Source: Saprospiraceae bacterium
Lineage (GTDB): Bacteria > Bacteroidota > Bacteroidia > Chitinophagales > Saprospiraceae
Length of the DNA stretch: 64,000 nt
Assembly (NCBI GenBank): GCA_016710115.1
Contig: JADJLN010000011.1
Coordinates: 62,001-126,000 of the forward strand
Direction: 5' to 3'
Position 1 is the first letter of the stretch. The number at the start of each line of letters is the position of its first letter. The translations under genes and the position numbers were made by a program. The notes under the pieces are model-generated. The model searched no databases. It was not told where the DNA came from and saw nothing but the letters and a program-made list of their open reading frames with translations. This document shows, one piece after another, positions 45,761 through 55,341 of this stretch.

Positions 45761-48514
45761 TTAGATCCGGACACTAAAATTGACGAAATAGTTCAGCCCA
45801 AACGCGTAAAAATACCGGTTTGGGAAACGGTTGACATCGCGAGATTCATCATCAAAGCGTAACTGCTCGAAGCCGCCGGTGATATAATCCGTATTGTTGA
45901 GAACGTTGTTGACACCGACATTGAGATAGAGGAATACATCCTTGACTTTCCAGGATTTGCCCCCGAATACATTGAGCATAAATCCAGCCGGTAGTTCCTC
46001 CTGATCCAGGATAGCGTGCCATTGGTCTGAATCCGGAGTGACCCCATCCACAGCTGCGGCTGTCCGCCGATCCGGGGAAAAATCAAGGAAGGCCTTCCTG
46101 AAATAATTGAGTTGAATATTGGCAAACCAGAACTTCCGGGAATTGTACGTCACACCCAGTGAGAACGCCTCCTGGGGCATGCCATCCATGTGGAAGTTTT
46201 TCAAATAGACCGTACGGTCCTGATAGATGTATTCCCCGGTATTGTCCTGAACCACAGAAGCCAATGCCCGATCGGTATAATAATACTGACCAAGTGCGGC
46301 AGCCCCATTGATGACCACGGCTGGTGTGACCTTCCATTCCGCTCCCCATTCTGTGCCGATATGTCGGCGATTCAATCCACTCAGGATGTAATTGCCAAAT
46401 GTGTTTTCGAGATCATTAAAAAAGGTAATGACGTCGGTCTGGTCATGGATCTCGGTGATATATCCGGTAGCCCGGAATTTGAATGATGGAGCCTGCAACC
46501 GGTAATTCAACTCGCCACTATAGACTTTTTCAGTGGGGATATCCGGCACGACCTGATCCCGGGTTCGGGGCGAGATGAACGCATTGGTAAAGTCGGGTGC
46601 ATTCGCTGCGGCAAAGACATTTCCGCTGATATAGTTTCGGCCATCAAGCTTATAGGTCAACCCGCCTTTCCCTGACCAGGTGAGAAAGTCAAGGACATCT
46701 GATTTGCCTTTAGAATTTTCCGGGAAGCGCCCATTTCGCGTATTGCCCTGACGATAAAAGCTGGTCATGCCCATTTCAGCACCCAGGAACCCATCCCATT
46801 TCCGGCCCGACATATTGACCTGAGCCCATCCCTGATAATTCTGTGATCTGATCTGATAGTCATAGCCAAAACGATCACCCTCCCGCACCAGGTGATTGGG
46901 CAGATCGAGGTCATTCTGAAGCACTTCCGAGTTATTGGGAAAGTCAAATTCCGCAAATCGATCTATGTCCAGCCAGAAGTCACCACCCAGTAGATCCAGA
47001 ACCGATTTGAAATAGTCCGTTTGCAATTGCTGACCCTGCAAACCTGCACTGATCAGGTGACGGTTTTGCAGACTCTTCATGTAAACAACCCTGCCCTGAA
47101 GGGTTCGTGCATCACTGCGATATTCCTGAACCATGTATTTGGAACGCAAACCGGTGACTGAATTGCCGGGAATGCCATCTACATCGTTGACCGTAGTTCC
47201 ACTGTTATAATTGGTCTGGTACATATAGTTCCAATCGACCTGACGCAGATCTTCATTGTTGGTCAGCGCATCTTTTACCTGGGCCGCTGATTCCGGATCA
47301 TCCATGCTACTCGGCCACCGGCGATAATATTCCGGGCGGGGATCGCGAGCATCCGCCCATTCGAGCGCGCTGCTGCCATACCGCCCATCCTGCCAGGAAA
47401 ACGAAGCCATCAGCTGGCTCGCATGATCCATTTGCCAGTCATACCGAAGAATGGCTATCGGCTGATGAGCATCCAGCACCCGACTGTTGCGAACCTCTCC
47501 TTCCTGACGACCCCAGTAGGGATTGTAATAGTGTGATCCGGCGATCTCATACTGTTCCTTTGTATTGGCAATTGATTTACCCCGATTGACAGGTGCGCCG
47601 AGTACAGTCAGATTGAGAAGGTGGTTTTTGGCAATCCGTTTGTCTACAGACAGAAAATAAGACCAACCGTCGAAGTGGGTTCCGGGAATGTACCCCTCCT
47701 GTCCCCATCGTCTTGACCCGGAAACAGAGATGGCCCAGTCATTCTTCAACCAACCCGTGGAGTAGGTTGCCATTAATCGATTCCGGTAAGTCCTGTTCGA
47801 GGTTGCATAGCCAACCCGAATCTGCTTTCGTTGACGGTGTGCCCGCGTATCGAAGGTGGTAATGCCACCGATATTGGCCACTGACTCGCCCTGAAAGGAG
47901 AGTCCCACCTGATTCTCCTGGGCCCGCATGACATCATTAAGGCCAGCCCATTCACTCCAGAACACATCCCCGTTGCCCGGATCATTTGCACTCACGCCGT
48001 TGAGCAGGACGGTTGTGTATCTGGATTCATATCCACGAATTCGAAACCGTGCAGCAGAAAACTGGAAAGCCGCTGCATTGATGAACGGATCGCGTGCGGC
48101 CTGGAGCAATGCGGAGACATTGCCATCTGCATTTTCGTCGAAATCCGATTCAGTCAATTCGATCACAGGGATATCCTGGATCAACTCATCATTTGCCGTG
48201 CGTGAAGATCCTTTTTGCAGTCGGATATCTCCGAGTTTGAGTGGATCCTCACCGTTTCGGGGAATGCTCACCCTGTTCGGTGAATAACCGACCATACTGA
48301 TAACCAGTTCTCCATCGATATCCGGGTTGATCCGGATATTGAAGGATCCGTCTGCGCGCGTACCAAATGCCATATCACCGGCAGTCACGACAGCATCAGC
48401 AATACCTGCACCGGTCACTTCGTCGACTACCCTGCCCTGAACAGAGATCACCTGAGCTGAGCTATTGAAACCGATGAAACAGAATGTGAAAATGATGGTG
48501 ATGGATCGAAGCAT
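45761..48514 (-). CDS. TonB-dependent receptor with carboxypeptidase-like domain
   Basis: 917 residues from ATG 48514 (MLRSITIIFTFCFIGFNSSAQ, signal peptide); the 33-residue upstream extension is rejected as non-signal. Carboxypeptidase-like domain VQGRVVDEVTGAGIADAVVTAG, plug RFRIRGYESRYTTVLLNGVSANDPGNG and a barrel ending FALNYFVNFSVRI-like (YAFGLNYFVNFSVRI). Intact, with no indels. It leads an operon with a DUF5689 lipoprotein and a PLD-fold protein. The divergent EEP-fold gene starts 113 bp away. The ligand is unknown; nucleotides or DNA breakdown products are inferred. Confidence 0.93.
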   Translation of the reverse strand: MLRSITIIFTFCFIGFNSSAQVISVQGRVVDEVTGAGIADAVVTAGDMAFGTRADGSFNIRINPDIDGELVISMVGYSPNRVSIPRNGEDPLKLGDIRLQKGSSRTANDELIQDIPVIELTESDFDENADGNVSALLQAARDPFINAAAFQFSAARFRIRGYESRYTTVLLNGVSANDPGNGDVFWSEWAGLNDVMRAQENQVGLSFQGESVANIGGITTFDTRAHRQRKQIRVGYATSNRTYRNRLMATYSTGWLKNDWAISVSGSRRWGQEGYIPGTHFDGWSYFLSVDKRIAKNHLLNLTVLGAPVNRGKSIANTKEQYEIAGSHYYNPYWGRQEGEVRNSRVLDAHQPIAILRYDWQMDHASQLMASFSWQDGRYGSSALEWADARDPRPEYYRRWPSSMDDPESAAQVKDALTNNEDLRQVDWNYMYQTNYNSGTTVNDVDGIPGNSVTGLRSKYMVQEYRSDARTLQGRVVYMKSLQNRHLISAGLQGQQLQTDYFKSVLDLLGGDFWLDIDRFAEFDFPNNSEVLQNDLDLPNHLVREGDRFGYDYQIRSQNYQGWAQVNMSGRKWDGFLGAEMGMTSFYRQGNTRNGRFPENSKGKSDVLDFLTWSGKGGLTYKLDGRNYISGNVFAAANAPDFTNAFISPRTRDQVVPDIPTEKVYSGELNYRLQAPSFKFRATGYITEIHDQTDVITFFNDLENTFGNYILSGLNRRHIGTEWGAEWKVTPAVVINGAAALGQYYYTDRALASVVQDNTGEYIYQDRTVYLKNFHMDGMPQEAFSLGVTYNSRKFWFANIQLNYFRKAFLDFSPDRRTAAAVDGVTPDSDQWHAILDQEELPAGFMLNVFGGKSWKVKDVFLYLNVGVNNVLNNTDYITGGFEQLRFDDESRDVNRFPNRYFYAFGLNYFVNFSVRI

Positions 48515-48533
48515 AGTGGAGGTAAAAGAGAAG

Positions 48534-48541
48534 CTAAGGTA
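48534..48541 (-). promoter_or_regulatory. -7-like box TACCTTAG for the TonB receptor operon
   Basis: TACCTTAG on the minus strand lies 20 bp before the ATG at 48514, identical to the octamer before tal. Confidence 0.35.
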
Positions 48542-48627
48542 CTGCAACAACCTCTTCCCACCAATGCAATTCCAAGATTTCACATTCCGGTGATGTTGGA
48601 CGCCATCACCCATCGTACTTTTATCCC

Positions 48628-49654
48628 ATGAAGCAGATCCTATTCCTCCTTTTCATCAGTTTCGGTACATGGTGTTCGGCCCAGCAGTACCAGATCGTTT
48701 CCTGTGGCTTTTACAATTTGGAAAACCTCTTTGACACGCTGGACACGCCGAACGTTTCGGACACGGAATTTTCGCCGAATGGGACGCGCAAATGGACCCC
48801 CGACCGGTACCGGGAAAAACTGGCCAATCTTGCCAGAGTTATCAGCGAGATGGGCACTGAGCTCACTCCGGATGGCCCCGTATTCCTCGGCGTTGCGGAA
48901 GTGGAAAACAGGAGTGTGCTGGAGGATCTGGTCAGAGAACCGGCTATCGCGGCGCGGAATTATCAGATCGTACATTACGATTCCCCTGATTTTCGGGGGA
49001 TCGATGTCGCCTTCCTGTACCAACCGTCTTACTTCACCGTGATCGGCAGTCAACCCGTCAATATGGCGCTGACCAATGCCGACAGTGGTCGGGTCGTAAC
49101 ACGTGACCTGTTGCATGTTCATGGATCGCTGGCAGGCCAGGAGATGCATATCCTGATCAACCACTGGCCATCCAGAAGAGGTGGTGAAAAAGCCACCCGT
49201 CCCATGCGGAATGCTGCTGCTGCCAGGAACCAGGCCATTTCTGATTCGATCCAGCTGATGAACCCTGATGCGGGCATTCTCGTCATGGGTGACTTGAATG
49301 ATGATCCGGTCAACCCGAGCGTTACACGACATATCAAGGGAAAATCAACCAAAGAGTCTGTGAAACCTGGTGAATTCTTCAATGCCTGGACTGCCCTGTA
49401 TAAAAAAGGCATCGGCACCCTGGCTTACCGGGATGCCTGGAGTTTGTTCGACCAGATCCTCGTTTCCGAATCACTGCTTTCCAAACAGGAAGATCGGTTC
49501 TTTTTACAAGGCAGCCATTTTCAACCCATCCTACCTGATCCAACCCATGGGCCATTATCGGGGCTATCCGTTCCGTACATTTGATTTTGATGAATACATC
49601 AACGGCTACAGTGATCACTTTCCCGTGATGGTGTATCTGGTTCGTCCACGTTGA
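48628..49654 (+). CDS. Secreted endonuclease/exonuclease/phosphatase-fold protein, one frameshift
   Basis: A signal peptide (MKQILFLLFISFGTWCSA) precedes the EEP fold: CGFYNLENLFDT (Asn, metal), LGVAEVENRSVLEDL (metal Glu), INHWPSRRGGEKATRP (His/Asp region), GDLNDDPVNPS (catalytic Asp/Asn) and, after the break, YINGYSDHFPVMVYLV (His). One extra T in a five-T run at 49500-49504 shifts the frame; FYKAAIFNP follows when corrected. Family members cleave DNA, RNA or phosphoinositides. Divergent from the TonB/DUF5689/PLD operon, with which it probably acts outside the cell. Confidence 0.9.
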
Positions 49655-49665
49655 TTCAGCCCGGC

Positions 49666-50955
49666 ATGACGTATATTCCGCTCCAGGTCAGTCCCTTGTT
49701 CCATGAGATTCTGGATCGGCTGGAGCATAGCACCGACAATCTGTTTATCACTGGTCGGGCGGGAACAGGCAAATCGACTCTGTTGCGGCTCTTTGCTGCG
49801 TCGACCCGGAAAAAAACCGTCATCGTTGCACCGACAGGAGTAGCTGCCTTGCAAGCCGGCGGTCAGACCATCCACTCCTTTTTTGGATTCCCACCCCATC
49901 TGTTCGGTCAGAACGAGGTAAAAAAAAGTCGATATGCCAAATTGTATCAGCGCATCGACGTGCTGGTGATCGACGAGATCTCCATGGTTCGAGCTGATCT
50001 TCTAGACCGAATCGATCTGTGCCTGCGGATCAATCGGGGGAATCAACAACCATTTGGCGGTGTCCAGGTCGTGTTTTTCGGCGATCTCTTTCAATTGCCC
50101 CCCGTTGTCACCCGTGACGAAGTGGGCATCCTCCAAAGTTGGGGGTATGAAACGCCCTATTTTTTCTCCGCGGGCGTGCTCCGCTGGCCCTTCGCATGGC
50201 AGAAGATCGAGTTACAGGAGGTGTATCGTCAGCAGGAAAAGCGCTTTCTCCGGTTGTTGGAGGATATTCGAACCAACGAGGCGGATGAGGACACACTTGC
50301 CGAACTGAATGAACGTGTCGATCCGGAAGCGCAACCCGGTTCCTTCAGTCTGATCCTTGCCGCCCGTAATTATAAGGTCGACATGATCAATCAAGGTTAC
50401 CTCGATGCATTGCCCGGACCCGAACTGGTTTATTCTGCTTCAATTACAGGCAAATTCAATGCAAGTGTGTATCCCACAGATGCCCTGCTTCGACTTCGAC
50501 ACGGTGCCCAGGTCATGTTTATCCGGAATGATCCGGAGGGCGCATTTGTGAATGGCACCCTCGGCGTCATTACATCTCTGTCCAGTGATCATGTCACAGT
50601 CGCACTCCCCCGTGAAGGCCAGGAACCAAAGGAATTGACTGTGAACCGGATCTCCTGGGAGATCATCCGATATGGCCTCCCACCAGATCAACAGGGGGCA
50701 CTTCTTCGCGAAGTGGTCGGCACGTTTGAACAATTGCCTCTCCGTCTGGCCTGGGCGGTGACCATACACAAAAGTCAGGGCCAAACTTTCGACAAGGTCA
50801 TCCTGGATCTGAGTGGGGGGTTGTTTGAACACGGACAACTCTATGTGGCCCTCTCACGCTGCCGGACCCTGGAAGGGATCTCCCTGCGACAGGAAATCCG
50901 ACCCCAGGATATTCGTGTCGATATGCGCGTTGTCGATTTTTACCTGGAGAAATAA
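49666..50955 (+). CDS. Pif1-like SF1 DNA helicase
   Basis: About 429 residues from ATG 49666. Walker A FITGRAGTGKSTLLR, motif Ia VAPTGVAALQAGGQTIHSFFGFPP, Walker B VLVIDEISMVRADLLD, motif III VFFGDLFQLPPV, RQQE, and the C-terminal UvrD-like AVTIHKSQGQTFDKVILDLSGGLFEHGQLYVALSRC are all present. It unwinds DNA 5'-3' in homologues. There are no accessory domains such as HRDC. It starts 11 bp after the EEP gene, so it is probably cotranscribed, although its role is intracellular. Confidence 0.93.
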   Translation: MTYIPLQVSPLFHEILDRLEHSTDNLFITGRAGTGKSTLLRLFAASTRKKTVIVAPTGVAALQAGGQTIHSFFGFPPHLFGQNEVKKSRYAKLYQRIDVLVIDEISMVRADLLDRIDLCLRINRGNQQPFGGVQVVFFGDLFQLPPVVTRDEVGILQSWGYETPYFFSAGVLRWPFAWQKIELQEVYRQQEKRFLRLLEDIRTNEADEDTLAELNERVDPEAQPGSFSLILAARNYKVDMINQGYLDALPGPELVYSASITGKFNASVYPTDALLRLRHGAQVMFIRNDPEGAFVNGTLGVITSLSSDHVTVALPREGQEPKELTVNRISWEIIRYGLPPDQQGALLREVVGTFEQLPLRLAWAVTIHKSQGQTFDKVILDLSGGLFEHGQLYVALSRCRTLEGISLRQEIRPQDIRVDMRVVDFYLEK

Positions 50956-51010
50956 TACCGTCCGAATGGAATATTTGCCTTCATGCATGTATTGCCATTC
51001 GAAAATCCGC

Positions 51011-51018
51011 TATTTTTA
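51011..51018 (+). promoter_or_regulatory. -7-like box TATTTTTA before the 42-aa ORF
   Basis: TATTTTTA is one mismatch from TAnnTTTG, with TTG at 50992-50994 (16 nt spacing), 20 bp upstream of ATG 51038. Confidence 0.35.
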
Positions 51019-51037
51019 ACCAGAAAAGCAAACAAAC

Positions 51038-51166
51038 ATGTCTAAGCGAAAAGCACGAATTGCGGTGAAAGATCAGCGCGACTTTAAGAAGTTCACCACT
51101 ACACTGGTGATCATTACCCTCATCCTGGTGGCTCTGGTTTACTTTTTCTTCCTCCGCGAATTGTAA
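51038..51166 (+). CDS. Small membrane protein, 42 aa
   Basis: ATG to TAA gives 42 residues: a basic N-terminus (MSKRKARIAVKDQRDFKKF) then one hydrophobic helix (about 20-39, TTTLVIITLILVALVYFFFL). The positive-inside pattern suggests an N-in single-pass inner-membrane protein. The ORF fills an otherwise empty 240-bp gap and has a promoter-like element. It is too short for a family assignment. Its coding nature rests on composition and position. Confidence 0.6.
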   Translation: MSKRKARIAVKDQRDFKKFTTTLVIITLILVALVYFFFLREL

Positions 51167-51193
51167 CCCCAAATCCAGGCCGATGCCGCTCCG

Positions 51194-52526
51194 CTATTCG
51201 ATCATGATCGATTGGGGTCTGGCCATCACATTGTTTTGAAAAGCAATCACCGTATAGAATCCTGTCGGTAATCCATTCAGGTCCACATTGTGTGAGACAG
51301 GAGACATCAGTTCCTTCTGAAGAACGGGGAGCCCGAATGCATTTACCACCCGAAGAAAGATCTCCTGATCTGACTGAAACCCGTACAGATCAATGGTGAC
51401 CTGTCCATGTGCGGGATTCGGATAGACACGTAATCCTGGACCTTGGATAGATGGATCGTATATCGATACCGGCCCTCCCAGGTCAGTACAGCTCGCTGTA
51501 TTGTTCACATCATTACTCGACGCACTCTCACAGGTTCCGCACAAGATGCTTTTGAGGAAACAGCTCGCCCGGGAAATGATGGTTGCACTCGGATAGGAAC
51601 AATGGCTCAGACTGTTCAACCTCAGATTCATTTCAGAACAATTGCCATTATCCAGGGATGACATATTCATTTCTTTGGTCCCATGTGCCAGAAAAATCCT
51701 GGCAGTTGAGACAACCAAGGGCATAGCCGTATCCTGCAGGCACAATACAATCCCCGTCATCATGAAAACTGATCATGGGCATTGGCAATCCCGCTTCAAA
51801 AATATCCAGGTTCATGACGGCCCCGCAATTGTTGATCACCCCCTGGATGGTGTATTCGGCCTGGATCTCATTCACACTGGAATCCAGAGCACCGACTGCA
51901 GGAACACAATCCGGACAAAAGATATCAGCCTGCTCCTGGTCGAGAAAGGCTGCATGGATAGCCGCCACACTGCCTGCACTTGTCCCCCCGACAAACACGT
52001 GTTCAGGATCAATGCCGTAATTCCCTGCCTGGGATGCGACAAACCGCAAGGCCGCTCGGGTGTCCTGGACAGACCGGTAGGCTGCTACCTTCAATTTATC
52101 TGCTTGTGAACCACAGAAGAAACAGATCAACAAGCCCGAATTGGGGTCACAGTCCCAGCCCAACCGATAACTCATGGTTGCCGCAACATACCCTCGCCGG
52201 GCATATTCCATGCAGAGAAGCTGCATGTCTTCCCGCTGCCCTCCATAAAATGCACCGCCATGGATCAACATGATGAACGGCCGCTGGGCCAGTGGATCAA
52301 CCGCTGGATCCGGCATATAAATGTCCATCTTCAAGGTGTCTACAACAGTCGAAGGCCACCGCATCGCTGCACCGTAGGTGATATCCTTCAATTCCAGGAT
52401 CTCATTTGCCGTGAAATAAGGAGTCTCCGCAAATCGGCCCTGAATGCAATAGGGGCCATCCTGGGAAAAGAGCTGAGATGTAGCAAACAGCGAGAGAAAG
52501 AGGAAAAATGTTCGAATAGATCGCAT
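51194..52526 (-). CDS. Secreted alpha/beta-hydrolase (carboxylesterase-type) with T9SS sorting tail, one frameshift
   Basis: A signal peptide (MRSIRTFFLFLSLFATSQLFS) precedes an alpha/beta-hydrolase domain with the oxyanion HGGAFYGG, nucleophile motif GGTSAGSVAAIHA and FHDDGDCIVPAG. After a shift near 51665 a Cys-rich stretch is followed by VYPNPAHGQVTIDLYG ... LPTGFYTVIAFQN, a T9SS type A sorting domain. It is probably secreted and surface-retained or released. The natural ester substrate is unknown. It converges with the 42-aa ORF and is followed by the GH109 gene upstream on the same strand (about 90 bp). Confidence 0.88.
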
Positions 52527-52618
52527 ACAGACTGTTGTTTTTTAATTTGGATCCTTACCCTATTCGTCCAGGAAGCCCTTGTCCGGGTCTGTTCAAATGG
52601 GTATTGAATAACCTAAAA

Positions 52619-53974
52619 TTAATAATCCCCGTGAATTGCAAAGGAAGGGTTTCGATTGACCCACCTACCATTGGTGAAATCAGGGATCGGTTGGGGAGCA
52701 GAACCCTGGCTGATCGACATTTCACTGAGCGGTGTGATCACCATCCAGGCTGCTGCATCATATACATCAATGGGAGGGTGTTCATGGCGCCGGGCATGTT
52801 CAACAAAACTGTTGATCAGAAACCAATCCATCCCACCATGACCGGCACCTGTTGCTTTCTCTGCATGTGCTTTCCAGAACGGATGGTCGTATCGTTCTAA
52901 CCAGGCCCCCGCCGATTCCCACCGATGTGACTCGGTCTTTCCTTCAATATGCAGGGACTGATTGATATCCATCCACAATCCGGCTGTACCCTGTACCCGG
53001 AACCCGAGTGAATAGGGCCTTGGCAGTGACGTATCATGTTGGAGAAGAATGCTCTGGCCTTGCTGACAATGGATCATCGTGGTCACTACATCACCCAACG
53101 CGAACCGGACATTTGCATTGGGATGACTTGCGCCACCCTGAGGATGCTTGACGATGTAGTCATGTAACCCTCTTGCCTGCGTTGACATCGCCGTCAGATG
53201 TGTCATCCTGTTTCCCCGGTTGATATTCGCCATCATGGCTACGGGACCAAGGCCATGCGTAGGATAGAGTTCGCCGTTGCGGTGTACGGAGTGGATTGTC
53301 CGCCATTTCGACTCGGAGTAGCCCTTTTCTCCGAATTCCACACCTCCGCCATAGGGTTGTTTGCCATCATTCAATTTGACGGCACGCAAATCGTGTTGAT
53401 AGCCACCTTGCAAGTGAATCAGATCACCAAACAGGCCCTCCCTGACCATTCTCATAACGGCCATAATATCCCTTCGATAACACACGTTCTCCAGAAAGAA
53501 CAGCTTCCCCCTGCTTCTTTCTTCAGCGTGAACAAGGTCCCAGCATTCCTCTACACTGAAGGCCCCACCGACCTCGAGACCGACATACAGATTGCGCTCC
53601 AAAGCCTGGACGGCCATGGGTACATGCCATTCCCATGGGGTTGAAATGATCACTGCATCCATGTCTTCCCTGATGAGCATTTCCTGCCAGACCTGGTCAG
53701 AACCGGTGTAGATTACCGGATTCGGAGAAGACCCTTTTTTGCATAGATCCAGAGCAGAAGCCAGCATGGATGCATCGGGATCACAAAGTGCAACGACCTC
53801 ACAATCGGCTCGTTTCAGGATTGCATCCAGGTGGTTTTGCCCCCGAAGCCCGGTTCCCAGGAAGCCTATCCGCAATCGGTCGATTGGCCGGGTTGATGAA
53901 GCTGGATTGGACATGGCCAGGGTCAATCCGGCTCCCGTCAGTGCCGTGTTTCGGACAAATGATCGTCTATTCAT
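52619..53974 (-). CDS. GH109 alpha-N-acetylgalactosaminidase-like Gfo/Idh/MocA protein
   Basis: 451 residues. The twin-arginine-like leader MNRRSFVRNTALTGAGLTLAMS precedes a Rossmann domain (IGFLGTGLRGQNHL) and then segments specific to GH109: GYQHDLRAVKLNDGKQPYGGG, YPTHGLGPVAMMANINRGNRM, VKHPQGG, LPRPYSLGFRVQGTAGLWMD and GAGHGGMDWFLINSFVEHAR. GH109 enzymes use NAD+ to remove terminal alpha-GalNAc. It is encoded in an 8-bp overlap after galactokinase on the same strand. Periplasmic location by Tat export is likely. Confidence 0.9.
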   Translation of the reverse strand: MNRRSFVRNTALTGAGLTLAMSNPASSTRPIDRLRIGFLGTGLRGQNHLDAILKRADCEVVALCDPDASMLASALDLCKKGSSPNPVIYTGSDQVWQEMLIREDMDAVIISTPWEWHVPMAVQALERNLYVGLEVGGAFSVEECWDLVHAEERSRGKLFFLENVCYRRDIMAVMRMVREGLFGDLIHLQGGYQHDLRAVKLNDGKQPYGGGVEFGEKGYSESKWRTIHSVHRNGELYPTHGLGPVAMMANINRGNRMTHLTAMSTQARGLHDYIVKHPQGGASHPNANVRFALGDVVTTMIHCQQGQSILLQHDTSLPRPYSLGFRVQGTAGLWMDINQSLHIEGKTESHRWESAGAWLERYDHPFWKAHAEKATGAGHGGMDWFLINSFVEHARRHEHPPIDVYDAAAWMVITPLSEMSISQGSAPQPIPDFTNGRWVNRNPSFAIHGDY

Positions 53975-55160
53975 GTAAGTAATTGTTCAGATGTTCTTCA
54001 TCCAGAATATGAACCCCCTGGTCCAGACGGACCGGATAGGTTGTAAAATGCAGGTTGTGCAGTTGATAATACACATCCTGTACAACTGTCCAGGTTTTTT
54101 CGATTCCATCGGGATTTGCGAGAACAAGCACGCTACCTCCAAATCCGGCTCCCATCAGACGTGCGCCATAGATGCCCGGGAGATTGGACAATGTATCGAC
54201 TATCGTATCCAGTTCGGGGCACGATACCTGATACTGATGCCGCAAACCCTGGTGACACTGGTAGAGTAATTGGCCCGCCAAAGTCCAGTTGTTCGTTGTG
54301 AAAGCCTCGACCATTTGATGTACGCGCGCATTTTCATCCAGGACAAATCGGGCTTTCTCCACATCGGTATGGCTTGCAGACTCTGAAATCCGTCCCAACT
54401 GATAATCATCCAGGTCGCGGAGTGATTTGATTGTCAGACCCATAAGTCGACCTTCTTCAACAATACGTTCGCAGGCTTCCCGGCGTTGGTTGTATGGTGA
54501 TTCGACGAGGTTGTGGTGCACCCCGCTGTCCAGTATAAACCAGGATGGCCCTTCGGTGGGAAGCTGGATCTGTCTGAATACCAGTGTCCGGCAATCCAGC
54601 AGTTGAACATGACCGGGGATACTGTTGAGAATGGCGAACTGATCCATGACCCCGCCTCGGACACCTGTTCTATGTTCACTTTCTCTGGCCAGTTCGATCA
54701 GTTTCGAGTTCGGGAGTTGCCAGTTAAACTGATGGTTCATCAAATACACCAGGCCGCAGGTCAGTGCGGAAGAGGATGACATGCCGGCCCCCATGGGGAG
54801 GGTCCCTCCAAACAGGATGTGCAGCCCGGCCAATGGCAGATTGTACGCGCGGGCAGTATGGATGACTGCAGCTGGAAACCGGGACCAGTGATCCGTAAGT
54901 AATGGGCTTCCATCCAGATCCAGAGTGACTTCTTCAGCAAACCGATCAGCCCGAATCCGAATGGCAGGTTGGTGATCGGGAACTGCTGCAAACAACAAGT
55001 GTAGATCAGACGCTCCGGGAAGGACCCAGCCTTCATTGTAGTCGGTGTGTTCGCCAATCATGTTGATCCGTCCGGGTGCCCGGTAGAGTGTGTGCTGCGG
55101 GAAACGTGCACAGAAGGATTGGAATGAGGGGGACAGGTTAGTGAATGGTGATCTGGTCAA
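53967..55160 (-). CDS. galK: Galactokinase
   Basis: 397 residues. Substrate motif RAPGRINMIGEHTDYNEGWVLPGA, the ATP loop GGTLPMGAGMSSSSALT, MDQFAILNS and LMGAGFGGSVLVL are all intact. It phosphorylates galactose for the Leloir pathway; N-acetylgalactosamine kinase activity is conceivable given the adjacent GH109. The start is assigned as TTG 55160 because no in-frame ATG exists before a stop (TGA at 55167). An ATG six bases upstream in another frame suggests the true start may have been displaced by an indel. Confidence 0.93.
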   Translation of the reverse strand: MTRSPFTNLSPSFQSFCARFPQHTLYRAPGRINMIGEHTDYNEGWVLPGASDLHLLFAAVPDHQPAIRIRADRFAEEVTLDLDGSPLLTDHWSRFPAAVIHTARAYNLPLAGLHILFGGTLPMGAGMSSSSALTCGLVYLMNHQFNWQLPNSKLIELARESEHRTGVRGGVMDQFAILNSIPGHVQLLDCRTLVFRQIQLPTEGPSWFILDSGVHHNLVESPYNQRREACERIVEEGRLMGLTIKSLRDLDDYQLGRISESASHTDVEKARFVLDENARVHQMVEAFTTNNWTLAGQLLYQCHQGLRHQYQVSCPELDTIVDTLSNLPGIYGARLMGAGFGGSVLVLANPDGIEKTWTVVQDVYYQLHNLHFTTYPVRLDQGVHILDEEHLNNYLHE

Positions 55161-55341
55161 AGGTCATCCTGGTTATGGAACTGGATAACGGCCTGTGAGA
55201 GACATGCCGAACCCCAAAGCTTTGAACATAGAACTTTCTGTATGCTACCCCACCAAGATACAGCTCATCTTCATTGGTGGAGTTGAATCTTCCACTTTTC
55301 AGGATGATCTTGTATACTGATCTGGAAGCATCTCCAATACC

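Noticed and set aside
49666..50955. Helicase as part of a mobile element
   Set aside because: No transposase, integrase, terminal repeats or composition change flank it; Pif1-like helicases are normal chromosomal genes in Bacteroidota.
52619..53974. Ordinary Gfo/Idh/MocA dehydrogenase
   Set aside because: Several long GH109-specific segments (YGGGVEFGEKG, YPTHGLGPVA, GAGHGGMDWF) are present; plain dehydrogenases lack them.
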